A DNA stretch of 64,000 nucleotides from Salinivibrio sp. ES.052 (GTDB lineage: Bacteria; Pseudomonadota; Gammaproteobacteria; Enterobacterales; Vibrionaceae): the NCBI RefSeq assembly GCF_900141775.1, contig NZ_FSRI01000001.1:248001-312000 (forward strand), read 5' to 3'. This document shows positions 37,582-47,220 of the stretch, piece after piece. Below the pieces are notes generated by a model. It did no database searches and was not told the DNA's origin. It saw only the letters and a list, made by a program, of their open reading frames with translations. The stretch's first letter is position 1, and the number at the start of each line of letters is the position of its first letter. The position numbers and the translations under genes are program-made.

Positions 37582-38319
37582 ATGTGGAAGTGGCTTCACC
37601 CTTACGCAAAGCCTGAAGTAAGTTACCGTCTCTGTGGGACACTGATCCCATGGTTTGCCGTGCTTGCTGGGCTTAGCTTAGTCGTTGGAAATATTTGGGG
37701 GCTGGCGTTCGCGCCCGCGGATTATCAACAAGGCGATAGTTTTCGCATTATCTACATTCATGTCCCCGCCGCGATTTGGTCGATGGGGGCGTATATGTCG
37801 ATGGCGATTGCCGCTTTCGTTGGTCGTGTGTGGCAAATGAAAATGGCTGATTGGGCCGTTGGAGCGATCGCACCTGTCGGCGCTGTGTTTACCTTTATTG
37901 CCCTCGTGACCGGTGCCATTTGGGGTAAGCCAATGTGGGGCGCTTGGTGGGTATGGGATGCCCGGCTCACATCTGAGCTGATTTTGCTATTCCTTTACAT
38001 CGGTGTGATCGCACTTTATAACGCGTTCGACGATGCCCGAACTGCCTCGCAAGCTGCGGGGATCTTGGCAATGGTAGGTGTGATTAACCTCCCGATCATT
38101 CATTTCTCTGTCGAGTGGTGGAACACCCTGCATCAAGGGGCTTCGATCACCAAATTCGCTCGGCCGTCTATTGATCCGGGTATGCTCTGGCCACTATTGG
38201 TCTGCCTGCTCGGTTTCGCCTGTTTTTTTATCACACTCACATTAATGGGATTACGTAATCAAATTTTGTTACGGGAATCTCACCGGCCTTGGGTACGTGC
38301 GTTGGCGGAGGATCAATGA
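37582..38319 (+). CDS. ccmC: Heme handling protein CcmC
   Basis: A 245-residue six-helix membrane protein with the tryptophan-rich heme-binding motif WGAWWVWDARLTSEL and flanking conserved His residues (YIHVPAAIW; HFSVEWWNTLHQ). It presents heme to CcmE. The family start MWKWLHPYAKPE is at the ATG used. Confidence 0.96.
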   Translation: MWKWLHPYAKPEVSYRLCGTLIPWFAVLAGLSLVVGNIWGLAFAPADYQQGDSFRIIYIHVPAAIWSMGAYMSMAIAAFVGRVWQMKMADWAVGAIAPVGAVFTFIALVTGAIWGKPMWGAWWVWDARLTSELILLFLYIGVIALYNAFDDARTASQAAGILAMVGVINLPIIHFSVEWWNTLHQGASITKFARPSIDPGMLWPLLVCLLGFACFFITLTLMGLRNQILLRESHRPWVRALAEDQ

Positions 38320-38525
38320 TGTATTTTGAGAGTTTTAGTGCATTTTGGGCAATGGGGGGGTATGCCGGTTATGTCTGGAGTGCTTTTGGTATCACGGCCG
38401 CCACAATGGTTGCGCTAAGTATTGTTTATCACCGTACGCACAAGCAACGCCTGCTAGCCGTCAAACAACAAATCATGCGTGAGCAGCGAATAAAAGAGGC
38501 ACAAGCATTGGAGAATACGTTATGA
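38316..38525 (+). CDS. ccmD: Heme exporter small subunit CcmD
   Basis: A 69-residue protein with one membrane helix (about 20-40) and a basic C-terminal helix ([12 protein letters not shown]), the usual CcmD layout. It helps release holo-CcmE. Either of two adjacent ATGs (38316 or 38319) fits the upstream GGAGG; a longer frame from 38289 lies inside ccmC. Confidence 0.9.
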   Translation: MMYFESFSAFWAMGGYAGYVWSAFGITAATMVALSIVYHRTHKQRLLAVKQQIMREQRIKEAQALENTL

Positions 38526-39007
38526 CGCCCCGACGTAAGAAACGATTGTGGATTACCTTAGCTTTGCTATTGGGTGTCTCCACTACTGTAGGGTTGGTTA
38601 TTTATGCCCTCAACCAAAATATGGACCTGTTCTATACCCCAACAGAGATTGTGCAAGGCAAGCCCGATGGAAGTAAGCCTACGGTTGGTCAGCGCCTACG
38701 CATTGGCGGTATGGTGGTGGAGGGCTCGGTTGATCGAGACCAAGAGTCTTTGCTTATTCAGTTTGATGTTGCGGATGTGGGGCCAGCTGTTACCGTCACC
38801 TATGAAGGGATATTGCCCGATCTTTTCCGCGAAGGGCAAGGGATCGTTGCGCAAGGGGTTTTGGTTGATTCACGCACGGTCAGAGCGAGTGAAGTATTAG
38901 CAAAACACGATGAAGAATACATGCCACCAGAAATTGCCGAGGCGATGGAAAAAAATCATCAGCCGCTTGAATACACCGAAGAGCAAAAGCAAGGTAGTCA
39001 GTTATGA
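38522..39007 (+). CDS. ccmE: Heme chaperone CcmE
   Basis: A 161-residue periplasmic heme chaperone anchored by one N-terminal helix (about 9-29). The heme-ligating His is H129 in VLAKHDEEY, equivalent to H130 of E. coli. Four-base overlaps join it to ccmD and ccmF. Confidence 0.96.
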   Translation: MTPRRKKRLWITLALLLGVSTTVGLVIYALNQNMDLFYTPTEIVQGKPDGSKPTVGQRLRIGGMVVEGSVDRDQESLLIQFDVADVGPAVTVTYEGILPDLFREGQGIVAQGVLVDSRTVRASEVLAKHDEEYMPPEIAEAMEKNHQPLEYTEEQKQGSQL

Positions 39008-40977
39008 TTGTTGAGCTCGGGCACTATGCGTTAATTCTCGCGCTAGGACTGGCGCTGCTTTTAAGTTTTTATCCTCTCTATGGTGCAAGCAAAGGGCATG
39101 AAGGAATGATGAAAATGGCACGCCCTCTCTCCGTGGGTATGTTTGCCATGCTGCTTTTTTCTTTTTTTGCGCTCAGTTGGGCTTTTTATACCAACGATTT
39201 TACTGTTGCCTATGTGGCGAGTAACTCTAACAGTGCCTTGCCTTGGTATTACCGACTGACTGCGGTGTGGGGCGCGCATGAAGGATCGCTGTTACTTTGG
39301 GTTCTGATTCAAGCCTTATGGACAGTTGCGGTTGCTTTATTCAGCCGTGGCATGCCACTTTCATCGGTGGCGCGAGTGCTCGCTGTCATGGGGATGATTT
39401 CAGTGGGCTTTTTGCTCTTTATTATCCTCACGTCGAATCCGTTTGATCGTACGTTGCCATACTTTCCCGTCGATGGGCGTGATTTGAACCCTCTGCTTCA
39501 AGATCCAGGATTAATTGTTCATCCGCCGATACTGTATATGGGCTATGTCGGTTTCTCGGTGGCCTTTGCGTTTGCCATTGGCTCTTTGTTGGCGGGACGA
39601 CTCGATACCGCATGGGCTCGTTGGTCTCGCCCTTGGACGACTGCCGCTTGGCTGTTCTTGACACTTGGCATCGCCCTTGGGTCTTGGTGGGCCTACTATG
39701 AACTCGGCTGGGGTGGCTGGTGGTTCTGGGATCCCGTCGAGAATGCGTCATTTATGCCATGGCTAGCAGGCACGGCGTTAATGCACTCATTGGCGGTAAC
39801 TGAAAAACGTGGCACCTTTAAAGCCTGGACGGTGTTATTAGCCATATCGGCCTTTTCACTGAGCTTATTAGGGACCTTCCTCGTGCGCTCAGGTGTCTTG
39901 GTCTCGGTGCATTCGTTTGCTTCCGATCCGGCAAGAGGTCTCTTTATTCTTGGGTTTCTTGTCGTGGTGATCGGAGGGTCGTTACTGCTGTATGCCCTCC
40001 GTGCGTCAGAGATCCGAGGACGCAGTAAGGTTTCGCTTATCTCGCGCGAGAATGCGCTATTGGTGAACAATACGTTACTGATGACCGCGCTGGTGATTGT
40101 CCTAATAGGGACCCTCTTACCACTCGTCCATAAGCAAATTGGCCTTGGTTCGGTGTCCATTGGAGAGCCTTTCTTTAACTTTCTATTCGCGTGGCTAATG
40201 CTACCGTTTGCCTTTTTCTTGGGGATCGGTCCTTTGATCCGCTGGAAGCGTGACAAGCTCTCGACGCTCATCAAACCCATGCTCGTGAGTGGCATAGCCT
40301 CCGTAGCGCTCGGTATCGGAGCGATAGCGATACTGGCTGATAGTTTTAAAGCCATGGCTGCGATGGGCGTGACCATGGCACTTTGGATTACCTTCTTGCA
40401 TGGCTATGAGCTCCACCTGCGTGCGACTCATCGCCATCCATTCAGTGTGGGGATCAAGAAACTGGGGCGCAGCCACTGGGCCATGGTACTCGGGCATATA
40501 GGTTTGGCCATTACCATTATTGGCGTGGCGATGGTGGAAAACTACGATATTGAGCGCGATGTTAAAATGGCGCCAGGAAGCAGTGTGACACTGCAAGGGT
40601 ATACTTTTAACTTCACCGATCTGTCTGAAAAGCCAGGTCCTAACTATCAAGGCTATGTCGCTTCATTTGATGTGTACCGAGGGGACACGTTTATTAATCA
40701 TTTGGAGGCGGAAAAACGCTTTTACTCGGTTCAGCGCTCGATGATGACAGAGGCGACCATTGATCGGGGGTTAACCCGTGATCTCTACATCGCCATGGGT
40801 GAAGAGTTACCGGATGGTTCTTGGGCAATGCGGCTTTACTACAAACCTTTTGTCCGCTGGATCTGGTTTGGCGCGATCGTGATGGCACTAGGCGGTGCGT
40901 TGGCGATTAGTGACAAACGGTATCGGTTTCGTCGTAAGCCTAAGCTATCGAGCACGACACAGGGAGTAAAAGGGTGA
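39004..40977 (+). CDS. ccmF: Heme lyase subunit CcmF
   Basis: A 657-residue polytopic membrane protein (about 14-15 helices) with the WWD motif [14 protein letters not shown] near residue 236 and a large periplasmic domain before the last helix. With CcmH and CcmI it ligates heme to apocytochrome c CxxCH motifs. ATGA overlaps on both sides. Confidence 0.96.
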   Translation: MIVELGHYALILALGLALLLSFYPLYGASKGHEGMMKMARPLSVGMFAMLLFSFFALSWAFYTNDFTVAYVASNSNSALPWYYRLTAVWGAHEGSLLLWVLIQALWTVAVALFSRGMPLSSVARVLAVMGMISVGFLLFIILTSNPFDRTLPYFPVDGRDLNPLLQDPGLIVHPPILYMGYVGFSVAFAFAIGSLLAGRLDTAWARWSRPWTTAAWLFLTLGIALGSWWAYYELGWGGWWFWDPVENASFMPWLAGTALMHSLAVTEKRGTFKAWTVLLAISAFSLSLLGTFLVRSGVLVSVHSFASDPARGLFILGFLVVVIGGSLLLYALRASEIRGRSKVSLISRENALLVNNTLLMTALVIVLIGTLLPLVHKQIGLGSVSIGEPFFNFLFAWLMLPFAFFLGIGPLIRWKRDKLSTLIKPMLVSGIASVALGIGAIAILADSFKAMAAMGVTMALWITFLHGYELHLRATHRHPFSVGIKKLGRSHWAMVLGHIGLAITIIGVAMVENYDIERDVKMAPGSSVTLQGYTFNFTDLSEKPGPNYQGYVASFDVYRGDTFINHLEAEKRFYSVQRSMMTEATIDRGLTRDLYIAMGEELPDGSWAMRLYYKPFVRWIWFGAIVMALGGALAISDKRYRFRRKPKLSSTTQGVKG

Positions 40978-41525
40978 AGAAGTTATTTTGGTTTTTACCG
41001 TTGTTCGCGTTTGCTGTCCTGGCCGGTTTTTTTGTCGCGCAGCTCGATAAGAATGCGCAGGGAGATGATCCAACCAAGCTTGAATCCGTGTTGGTGGGAA
41101 AGCCGGTGCCAGCGTTTCATCTTGAGGATCTACAAACGCCGGGCAAGGTCTATGATCAAGCCATTTTTAATGGTGAGCCCTTATTGCTAAATGTATGGGC
41201 GACCTGGTGTCCTACCTGTTATGCGGAGCATCAGTTTTTAAATAAACTGGCATCGCAAGGGGTTAAAATTATCGGGCTTAACTATAAAGATGATCGTGAA
41301 AAGGCGATTAAGTGGCTGAATAACCTCGGCAACCCATATCAGATTAGTTTATACGATGGCGATGGCATGTTAGGGCTGGATTTGGGCGTTTATGGTGCTC
41401 CTGAAACCTTTTTGATTGATGCCAATGGCATCATTCAGTACAGACATGTGGGTGATGTGAATGCACGTAATTGGGAACAAACTCTCAAGCCCAAGTTCGA
41501 CGCACTGAAGGAGGCTGGATCATGA
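40974..41525 (+). CDS. ccmG: Thioredoxin-like protein CcmG (DsbE)
   Basis: A 183-residue membrane-anchored thioredoxin with one N-terminal helix (about 4-22), active site WATWCPTCYAE and cis-Pro region YGAPETFLID. It keeps apocytochrome cysteines reduced. Overlaps ccmH by four bases. Confidence 0.96.
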   Translation: MKKLFWFLPLFAFAVLAGFFVAQLDKNAQGDDPTKLESVLVGKPVPAFHLEDLQTPGKVYDQAIFNGEPLLLNVWATWCPTCYAEHQFLNKLASQGVKIIGLNYKDDREKAIKWLNNLGNPYQISLYDGDGMLGLDLGVYGAPETFLIDANGIIQYRHVGDVNARNWEQTLKPKFDALKEAGS

Positions 41526-42031
41526 AACGGATCATGATGTTCTGCTTGCTGTGTGTCAGTGCCTCCCTGGCATTGGCTAATGCGATTGATGTGTATCAGT
41601 TTGAGTCGGCAGAGCAGGAGGCGCGTTTCCGTACTCTGACCAGTGAGTTACGTTGTCCTAAATGCCAAAATAACAGTATTGCAGATTCTAATGCAGAATT
41701 AGCCCAAGACTTGCGCCAGAAGGTCCATCAAATGCTGCAACAAGGGCGTAGTGATGATGAAATTCGAAGCTTTATGGTGGCTCGTTATGGCAACTTTGTG
41801 ACTTATAATCCGCCGTTGACAGCATCCACCGTCATTTTATGGCTCGCTCCGGCTTTGGTACTGATGTCAGGTATTGGTTTTGTTATTGTCCGTAGCCGAC
41901 GAGCGAAGCAAACCCTCAACGACGAACTCAGCCGTGAAGAGCAACAACGACTGGATGCGTTATTGTCGCCCTCCGAGCAATCGACGTCATCCGAGTACGC
42001 AGAAAAAGAACAAAATAAGGAGCCAAAATGA
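41522..42031 (+). CDS. ccmH: Cytochrome c biogenesis protein CcmH
   Basis: A 169-residue protein with a signal peptide (cut near LALA, about residue 19), the redox motif LRCPKCQNNS in the periplasmic domain and one C-terminal membrane helix (about 103-123). It reduces apocytochrome thiols within the lyase. Here CcmH is short and the TPR part is a separate gene, ccmI, unlike the fused E. coli CcmH. Confidence 0.95.
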   Translation: MKRIMMFCLLCVSASLALANAIDVYQFESAEQEARFRTLTSELRCPKCQNNSIADSNAELAQDLRQKVHQMLQQGRSDDEIRSFMVARYGNFVTYNPPLTASTVILWLAPALVLMSGIGFVIVRSRRAKQTLNDELSREEQQRLDALLSPSEQSTSSEYAEKEQNKEPK

Positions 42032-43239
42032 TTGAGTTTTGGGGCGCCACCTTGGTGTTATTTGTCCTTGGCGCGGTGATGTTTCTTTGGCCCCTTTGGC
42101 AAAAAAGCGACCACGACCATCAAGCCAGCCGTGATGCACTCAACAAAGCTTTTTACTATGACCGGGTTGAAGAAATTCAGTCAGAGAGTGCCGAAGGGCT
42201 GATTGATAACGAGCGGGACTTAACGCAGGATTTACAACAATCCTTGCTAGATGATATTCCCGAAAAAGAAAAAGCTAAACAGGCGCGTCACTTGCGTTTA
42301 ACGCCGATGCAATGGGTGCCGGGGCTTATCGTTCTCGCGGTGGTGAGCTTTGGATTATATGGCATTGAAGGCAGTGCGGAGCAGGTTGCACAATGGCAGC
42401 AAACCGCCAAACAGCTACCCGCATTGTCAACGCGCTTGCTGGACAATGAACAGCCGCTAACTCAGCAAGAGATGCAAGACTTAACCTTGGCATTGCGTAC
42501 GCGCTTGCAACATGATCCGCAAGACAGCACTGGCTGGTTGTTACTGGGACGAATTGGTCTGGCCAACCGTGATGGCGAAACTGCCAAAGGGGCGATGGAA
42601 AAAGCGTACGCACTGTCGCCATCTCGCCCAGAGATCCAAGTGGGGTTAGCCCAAGCGCTGTTGTTTGCGGGGGACGAGGCTGAAAGTGCCCGAGCTCAAT
42701 CGTTATTACAGTCAGTGGTTAAATCGGATCCTTTTAACTTACAAGCGATGTCGTTACTGGCGTATCAGGCGTTTGAACAAGCACGTTACCAGGACGCGAT
42801 GGCTACCTGGGAGGCGATGAAAACCTTGATTGGCAAGGAAGACCCGCGTAATCAAACACTCGATCAATCGATTTCTCGTGCTAAGCTGGCGCTGAATAGT
42901 GCCGAAGGGGCTAACGTTGGCATTACCGTCAAACTGGGTAAGCAAGTTGAACTCCCCGATCAGGGGGTCGTGATCATTTCTGCCCATGCATCGGTTGATG
43001 CAGCGATGCCGATAGCAGCCAGGCGTTTACCACTGTCTAAATTTCCCCTCTCGGTAGCGTTGGCGGATACAGACAGCCTTAATCCGTCACAGGCGCTCTC
43101 ATCACTAAATAATGTAGTGATTAAGGCGCGTATCGATCGTGATGGTAATGTGACTACCAAGCAAGGTGACTGGGTCGGTATCAGTGAACCTGTGGCGTTA
43201 GGCGAGGACGTTGAACTGGTTATCGACAAAAGACAATAA
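42028..43239 (+). CDS. ccmI: Cytochrome c biogenesis protein CcmI
   Basis: A 403-residue apocytochrome chaperone: two membrane helices (about 4-21 and 96-114) flank a cytoplasmic loop, followed by TPR repeats (about 160-270; GWLLLGRIGLANRDGETAKGA) and a periplasmic beta domain. It delivers apocytochrome c to the lyase. Last gene of the ccm operon; a modest hairpin follows. Confidence 0.93.
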   Translation: MIEFWGATLVLFVLGAVMFLWPLWQKSDHDHQASRDALNKAFYYDRVEEIQSESAEGLIDNERDLTQDLQQSLLDDIPEKEKAKQARHLRLTPMQWVPGLIVLAVVSFGLYGIEGSAEQVAQWQQTAKQLPALSTRLLDNEQPLTQQEMQDLTLALRTRLQHDPQDSTGWLLLGRIGLANRDGETAKGAMEKAYALSPSRPEIQVGLAQALLFAGDEAESARAQSLLQSVVKSDPFNLQAMSLLAYQAFEQARYQDAMATWEAMKTLIGKEDPRNQTLDQSISRAKLALNSAEGANVGITVKLGKQVELPDQGVVIISAHASVDAAMPIAARRLPLSKFPLSVALADTDSLNPSQALSSLNNVVIKARIDRDGNVTTKQGDWVGISEPVALGEDVELVIDKRQ

Positions 43240-43267
43240 CCAAGACAAAATAGTCGAATTTGTTACC

Positions 43268-43290
43268 AAGGCTGGGCATGTCCAGCCTTT
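43268..43290 (+). terminator. Hairpin after ccmI
   Basis: Perfect eight-base-pair stem AAGGCTGG/CCAGCCTT with a six-base loop, then TAATC. The T run is short, so termination may be partial, with some read-through into mlaA 25 bases downstream. Confidence 0.5.
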
Positions 43291-43314
43291 AATCGTAGAG
43301 AGGAATCTCATTTG

Positions 43315-44073
43315 ATGTGGAAACGCCTATGTTTGATGGCCGTGGTATTAGGTCTATTGTCAGGGTGTGCGTCGCGGCCACCAGGGGCTGAGCCTCATCC
43401 GGACGATCCGTTAGAAGGGTTCAACCGCGCCATGTGGACGGTTAATTATGACTATCTTGATCCCTATGTGGCACGTCCTGTTTCGATTGCGTATGTCGAT
43501 TATGTACCAAGCCCTGTGCGTACAGGTATTTCCAACTTTTTAGGTAACCTTGAAGAGCCGGCCAGCTTTTTGAATAGTTTGCTTATGTTGGAGGGCGAAA
43601 AAGCCGCCACCCACTTTAACCGTTTTTGGATTAACACTTTGTTTGGCTTGGGTGGCTTAATTGATATTGCCTCGGACGCCAATATTCAACAATACGATCA
43701 ACGTGAGTTTGGTGACGCCATGGGGCATTATGATGTCGGGACCGGCGCGTATATTATGCTGCCTGGCTATGGCCCTACCTCGGTGCGAGAGGGCGCAGGG
43801 GAAGTGGTCGATGGCTTATACCCACCGCTTGCGTTACTTACCCTGCCGCAGTCGGTTTTAAAATGGATGTTTGATGGGATGGAGTCGCGCGCCGCGTTAG
43901 TGTCTCAGGAGTCGCAATTGGATAACTCGCCGGACCCCTACGCGTTTGCACGTGAGGCTTACCTGCAAAACCGTCGCTATCGTGCTAAAGGGGATGAGGC
44001 ACTGGAGCAACAACCCGCTTTGGATGATGAGTTTCTCGATGACTTTATCGATGATATCGATGCTGCACCGTAA
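43315..44073 (+). CDS. mlaA: Phospholipid-transport lipoprotein MlaA (VacJ)
   Basis: A 252-residue outer-membrane lipoprotein. A lipoprotein signal peptide ends in LLSGC with acylated C18. The MlaA domain is visible (DPLEGFNRAMWTVNYD; NFLGNLEEPASFLNSLL; REFGDAMGHYDVGTGAYIMLPGYGP in parts). It removes misplaced phospholipids from the outer leaflet and passes them to the Mla pathway. The ATG at 43315 is preferred over the TTG one codon upstream, with GAGAGGAA ahead. Confidence 0.95.
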   Translation: MWKRLCLMAVVLGLLSGCASRPPGAEPHPDDPLEGFNRAMWTVNYDYLDPYVARPVSIAYVDYVPSPVRTGISNFLGNLEEPASFLNSLLMLEGEKAATHFNRFWINTLFGLGGLIDIASDANIQQYDQREFGDAMGHYDVGTGAYIMLPGYGPTSVREGAGEVVDGLYPPLALLTLPQSVLKWMFDGMESRAALVSQESQLDNSPDPYAFAREAYLQNRRYRAKGDEALEQQPALDDEFLDDFIDDIDAAP

Positions 44074-44105
44074 ATCAGCGTAAGCGAGTTAGGTAAAACG
44101 CGATA

Positions 44106-44137
44106 AAAAACACCACGGCCAAAGCCGTGGTGTTTTT
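44106..44137 (+). terminator. Bidirectional terminator between mlaA and fadL
   Basis: Fourteen-base-pair stem AAAAACACCACGGC / GCCGTGGTGTTTTT with a CAAA loop. Convergent genes mlaA (plus) and fadL (minus) both end here, and A/T arms serve either direction. Confidence 0.92.
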
Positions 44138-44156
44138 GTTAGATAAGGCGTGATGC

Positions 44157-45524
44157 TTAGAAACGATAGCTGGCTTGCACGCCGACTAACCACACATTAC
44201 CGGTGGTTTCGCCTTCAAAGTTACCACCAAACGCTGAGCCTGACTGATCGGACTCAATACCATCACGTGGTTCTTTTACCGGGGCATCTTTGGCAAACAC
44301 ATAAGTGAATGCCGCATCCAGCGTGAGCTTGGGTGTCAAGTTATAGCCAGCGCCCACGCTCAACCACGTCCGGTCAGTCTCTGGGATGGTCAGGGTACGG
44401 TTTTTATCGCTTACCGCCGACGTGTCATAGGCAACGCCTGAGCGCAATGTCAGTTTTTGATCCCACTGGTAGGTGGTGCCGATGGCAAAGCGGTAGTTAT
44501 CTTCCCAGTTTTCCACTTTCACCATCTTTGGATCGCTAGAAAGGGAGGGAATATTCGCCTCGAGTTTGTCAAAGCTGCTCCACTCGGTCCAGTTAATGCT
44601 GGTGTGTACCGCCCACTGCTCAGTCAGTTGATGCAACGACGAGAGCTCTGCGGTAGCGGGCAGGGTGAGATCCATACTGCCTGAATAGTGGTTGTCACTC
44701 AGATAATCTGCTCCAGCAAGTTGACCTTTTTGAATCGCTGCTAGGTTGTAAGTTAGCCCTTCTGCATGCCCATCTAATGTCAGGTTTACTTCAGAGCGAT
44801 AGTTAACGCCGACCCGGTGCTTGTCATTAATGTCGTACACGGCACCCAATTGCCAACCCCAAGCACGGTCATCGCCTTCCATGTATTTCAGAGTGCTGTG
44901 GGCGGGAACAGGGCTGCCAGCAAGTGCGCCTGCGTTGGAAGGTAGTTGAGAGTCTTTACTACTTTTGGCTCCAATGCTCCCTTCCCCCAACACATAGCGG
45001 ATACCGGCGCCGAGGCGTAATTGCTCGGTGGCTTTCCAAGCGATATTAGGGTTGATTTCAAAGGTAGTCACCGCCGCTTCGTTACCAAACTGGGTACCGG
45101 TAAAATCGTCGCCCAAATCGGTTTCCATGCCAAAGTTGGTTGCTAAGGCTAAGCCAGCGGTAAAGCGATCGTCGATTTGATGGGAAAAATAGAAATTAGG
45201 GATCACGGCATCATGAGCGACATCATCGGTTGACGTTGTAGTCTTTTTACCATTCGCGATGTTTGTGTTCGTCCCATCAATATCGACGTTAGGGTTTACG
45301 TAGATGCCACCGGCTGATACTTGCGTATCGGAAAGATAGCTTAATAGCGCGGGGTTACGAAATTGCGCACTGGCGTTATCCGCCATTGCCGCTTCCCCTG
45401 CGAAGGCTCGGCCAAGGCCGGTTGCTGAGGTTTCTGCGAGCTGAAAACCGGCACTGTGTGCGGTCGTGGAAAGAGAGCCGAGCGCGGTGGCGACGGCAAG
45501 GTAAACGATCTTATTATTTTTCAT
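44157..45524 (-). CDS. fadL: Outer-membrane long-chain fatty acid transporter FadL
   Basis: A 455-residue outer-membrane beta-barrel. Signal peptide to THS-AGFQL (about residue 24), the family N-terminal hatch AGFQLAETSATGLGRAFAG and the NPALLSYL segment, then alternating barrel strands ending in aromatic VQASYRF. It imports exogenous long-chain fatty acids for the beta-oxidation enzymes encoded downstream (fadIJ at 47485-50933). Vibrios often have several FadL homologues. The roughly 270-base upstream gap is AT-rich and carries a FabR-like palindrome. Confidence 0.93.
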   Translation of the reverse strand: MKNNKIVYLAVATALGSLSTTAHSAGFQLAETSATGLGRAFAGEAAMADNASAQFRNPALLSYLSDTQVSAGGIYVNPNVDIDGTNTNIANGKKTTTSTDDVAHDAVIPNFYFSHQIDDRFTAGLALATNFGMETDLGDDFTGTQFGNEAAVTTFEINPNIAWKATEQLRLGAGIRYVLGEGSIGAKSSKDSQLPSNAGALAGSPVPAHSTLKYMEGDDRAWGWQLGAVYDINDKHRVGVNYRSEVNLTLDGHAEGLTYNLAAIQKGQLAGADYLSDNHYSGSMDLTLPATAELSSLHQLTEQWAVHTSINWTEWSSFDKLEANIPSLSSDPKMVKVENWEDNYRFAIGTTYQWDQKLTLRSGVAYDTSAVSDKNRTLTIPETDRTWLSVGAGYNLTPKLTLDAAFTYVFAKDAPVKEPRDGIESDQSGSAFGGNFEGETTGNVWLVGVQASYRF

Positions 45525-45695
45525 CTGCTTACTTGTTCGCTGTATAAAGGGAGGCCTAGAGTAAAAGCTCGCGTGCGTAAATCAATTTATCGCTACGCTA
45601 AAGGGTAAAAACAAAATAATAAAATGATAAAAATTAGTTTATTGGTGTTTTTATCTGTTTTGATGGTGGGGATTTAAGCGACGAAGGCTGAATTC

Positions 45696-45712
45696 AGCGA
45701 ACACTTGTAATC
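45696..45712 (-). promoter_or_regulatory. Possible FabR-type operator upstream of fadL
   Basis: On the minus strand GATTACAAGTGTTCGCT. The TACAAGTGTTCGCT part closely resembles the palindromic FabR site family (AGCGTACA-like half sites) known before fab genes. It is about 170 bases upstream of fadL, so its target is uncertain. From memory of the consensus only. Confidence 0.3.
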
Positions 45713-45795
45713 ACTAGCAGGATACAACGTTGTTGGTAATAAAGGACATTGTGTCACGCGCCCTCTCTGTCCGTCGAAAGGGCGCACACACTTGG

Positions 45796-46500
45796 TTAAA
45801 TAGCTTTGGGGGTAAGCTGCTGTTGCAGTTGCTCGGCGATGGGGGGGGCGGCGCCGTTTGCCTCGCCGACCACGATCACGCTCGCCGATTGTACTGGGCG
45901 GCTGACGGCTTGCATTTTGCCGTCACTTTTTTGCGCAGGTGCTTGGCTAGCAGATGGAACGACAAACACTGTATAGGCTTGCCCATTACTCTCCATCACC
46001 ATGTGTAAAGCATGTTGATCACCAAAACTACAATGGTTGATATAAGTGACCTGGCCGGGGAGCGCATTAAAGGCCTTGCCAAACGGCTGCAACTTGGCAT
46101 TGACTTGCTCAATAGTCGCCCCCTCGTTAATACCTTCGATAAAGGCGTGCTCATGATAATAGTGTGCTAATGCCGTTTGGTTGAGGTCCAGCGTGGCACT
46201 GCCCCAGTTAAATTGACCGAGTGCGATGCCAAACACAAAGGCAATGGAGGCGGCGATGGCAAGATGCCAGCGAGGGCGTTTGACTCGTTGCTCCACATCG
46301 GTGGTTTGCGAGAACAAAATTTTATCGGCCAACTCTTCAGGTACATCGACGCGCAGTGCTTGGTCAATTTTGCTATCCAGCTCGGCGATGTCCTCCGCAT
46401 AACTTTGATGGCTGGCGGACTCGTTTTTGGCGGCTTGCAACTCAGGGTCGGTGTCGTAAGGGTCTGCAAGTAGACGGCGGCGAAATTCAAGATCGTCCAT
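45796..46500 (-). CDS. DUF3379 membrane protein, likely anti-sigma factor
   Basis: A 234-residue protein matching DUF3379 in character. The N-terminal cytosolic part (1-75) is acidic and helical, one membrane helix spans about 80-98 (LAIAASIAFVFGIALG), and the periplasmic part (100-234) contains NHCSFGDQHALHMVME and ends in a Gln/Pro-rich tail. Layout and its 14-base overlap with the upstream ECF sigma gene are those of a membrane anti-sigma factor. The signal and the regulon are unknown; fadL is immediately downstream in the same direction. Confidence 0.7.
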   Translation of the reverse strand: MDDLEFRRRLLADPYDTDPELQAAKNESASHQSYAEDIAELDSKIDQALRVDVPEELADKILFSQTTDVEQRVKRPRWHLAIAASIAFVFGIALGQFNWGSATLDLNQTALAHYYHEHAFIEGINEGATIEQVNAKLQPFGKAFNALPGQVTYINHCSFGDQHALHMVMESNGQAYTVFVVPSASQAPAQKSDGKMQAVSRPVQSASVIVVGEANGAAPPIAEQLQQQLTPKAI

Positions 46501-47035
46501 ACTGTTGGCCTCCTGAGGTTGCGGCGGTATCCAGTGCTTCTTTTAGCTGTGCGCGGGCGCGAAAAAGGCGTGTCATCACGGTGTTTTTGTTTAGATCCAA
46601 GATTTGGGCGATTTCTTCACCGCTAAAACCAGCAATCACTTGCAATACCAAGGGTTCACGATACTCCGGCGCTAACGCGGCAATTTGCCTGTGTAACCAG
46701 CGTTGCTCCATGGATGCCTCTTCACTGGGACGGGTTTTGTCTTCTAGATCGCCATCGTCGATATCGACGTGCTCAAGCTGCTTGCGTTCAAAGCGTCTAG
46801 CGTTTTCTCGGCGCAAAATTGTGATTAACCAGGCCTTAGCGGCCTTGTCGTCTTGGAGGCTGTCCAAAGCGCGCCAAGCGCGTAAGCAGGTATCTTGCAC
46901 CAAATCTTCCGCGATATGCGGATCTTTTGCCAGCCAATAGGCATAGCGGTAGAGGTCTCGATGCCACGCGCGCACCAATGCCTCGTATCGTGCTTGTCGG
47001 GTCATACCAGATGAGCCTTTATCCATGGGTTGCAT
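46487..47035 (-). CDS. ECF-type RNA polymerase sigma factor
   Basis: A 182-residue sigma factor with only regions 2 (ALVRAWHRDLYRYAYWLAKD, AEDLVQDTCLRAWRAL) and 4 (ALAPEYREPLVLQVIAGFSGEEIAQIL, NTVMTRLFRARAQL in parts), the ECF layout. The linker is acidic (HVDIDDGDLEDKTRPSEE). Possible starts are 47035, 47026 and 47005; the ATG at 47005 has AAAGG upstream and starts MTRQARYE, so the first ten residues are uncertain. It overlaps a DUF3379 gene, its probable anti-sigma. The C-terminal residues are polar. Confidence 0.9.
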   Translation of the reverse strand: MQPMDKGSSGMTRQARYEALVRAWHRDLYRYAYWLAKDPHIAEDLVQDTCLRAWRALDSLQDDKAAKAWLITILRRENARRFERKQLEHVDIDDGDLEDKTRPSEEASMEQRWLHRQIAALAPEYREPLVLQVIAGFSGEEIAQILDLNKNTVMTRLFRARAQLKEALDTAATSGGQQYGRS

Positions 47036-47220
47036 CAGCCTATAGAGACCGAGTGATTTGTCATTTTATTTCATCTTAGGTGAAAAAAGGGCACAAGTTT
47101 GATCTGTTTCAATATTACCCTCCAGCAAATCGGTACAGTGGTTCCTGTCGTTATCGGCCATGTGTCGACACTCGTGAGGTTGAGTGAACGGCGTTTCCTT
47201 TTTGAATGATATGACTTTCT

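Noticed and set aside
45758-45785. Hairpin GCGCCCT/AGGGCGC after the DUF3379 gene as a terminator
   Set aside because: The loop is 14 bases and no T run follows on the minus strand, so it is not a convincing intrinsic terminator.
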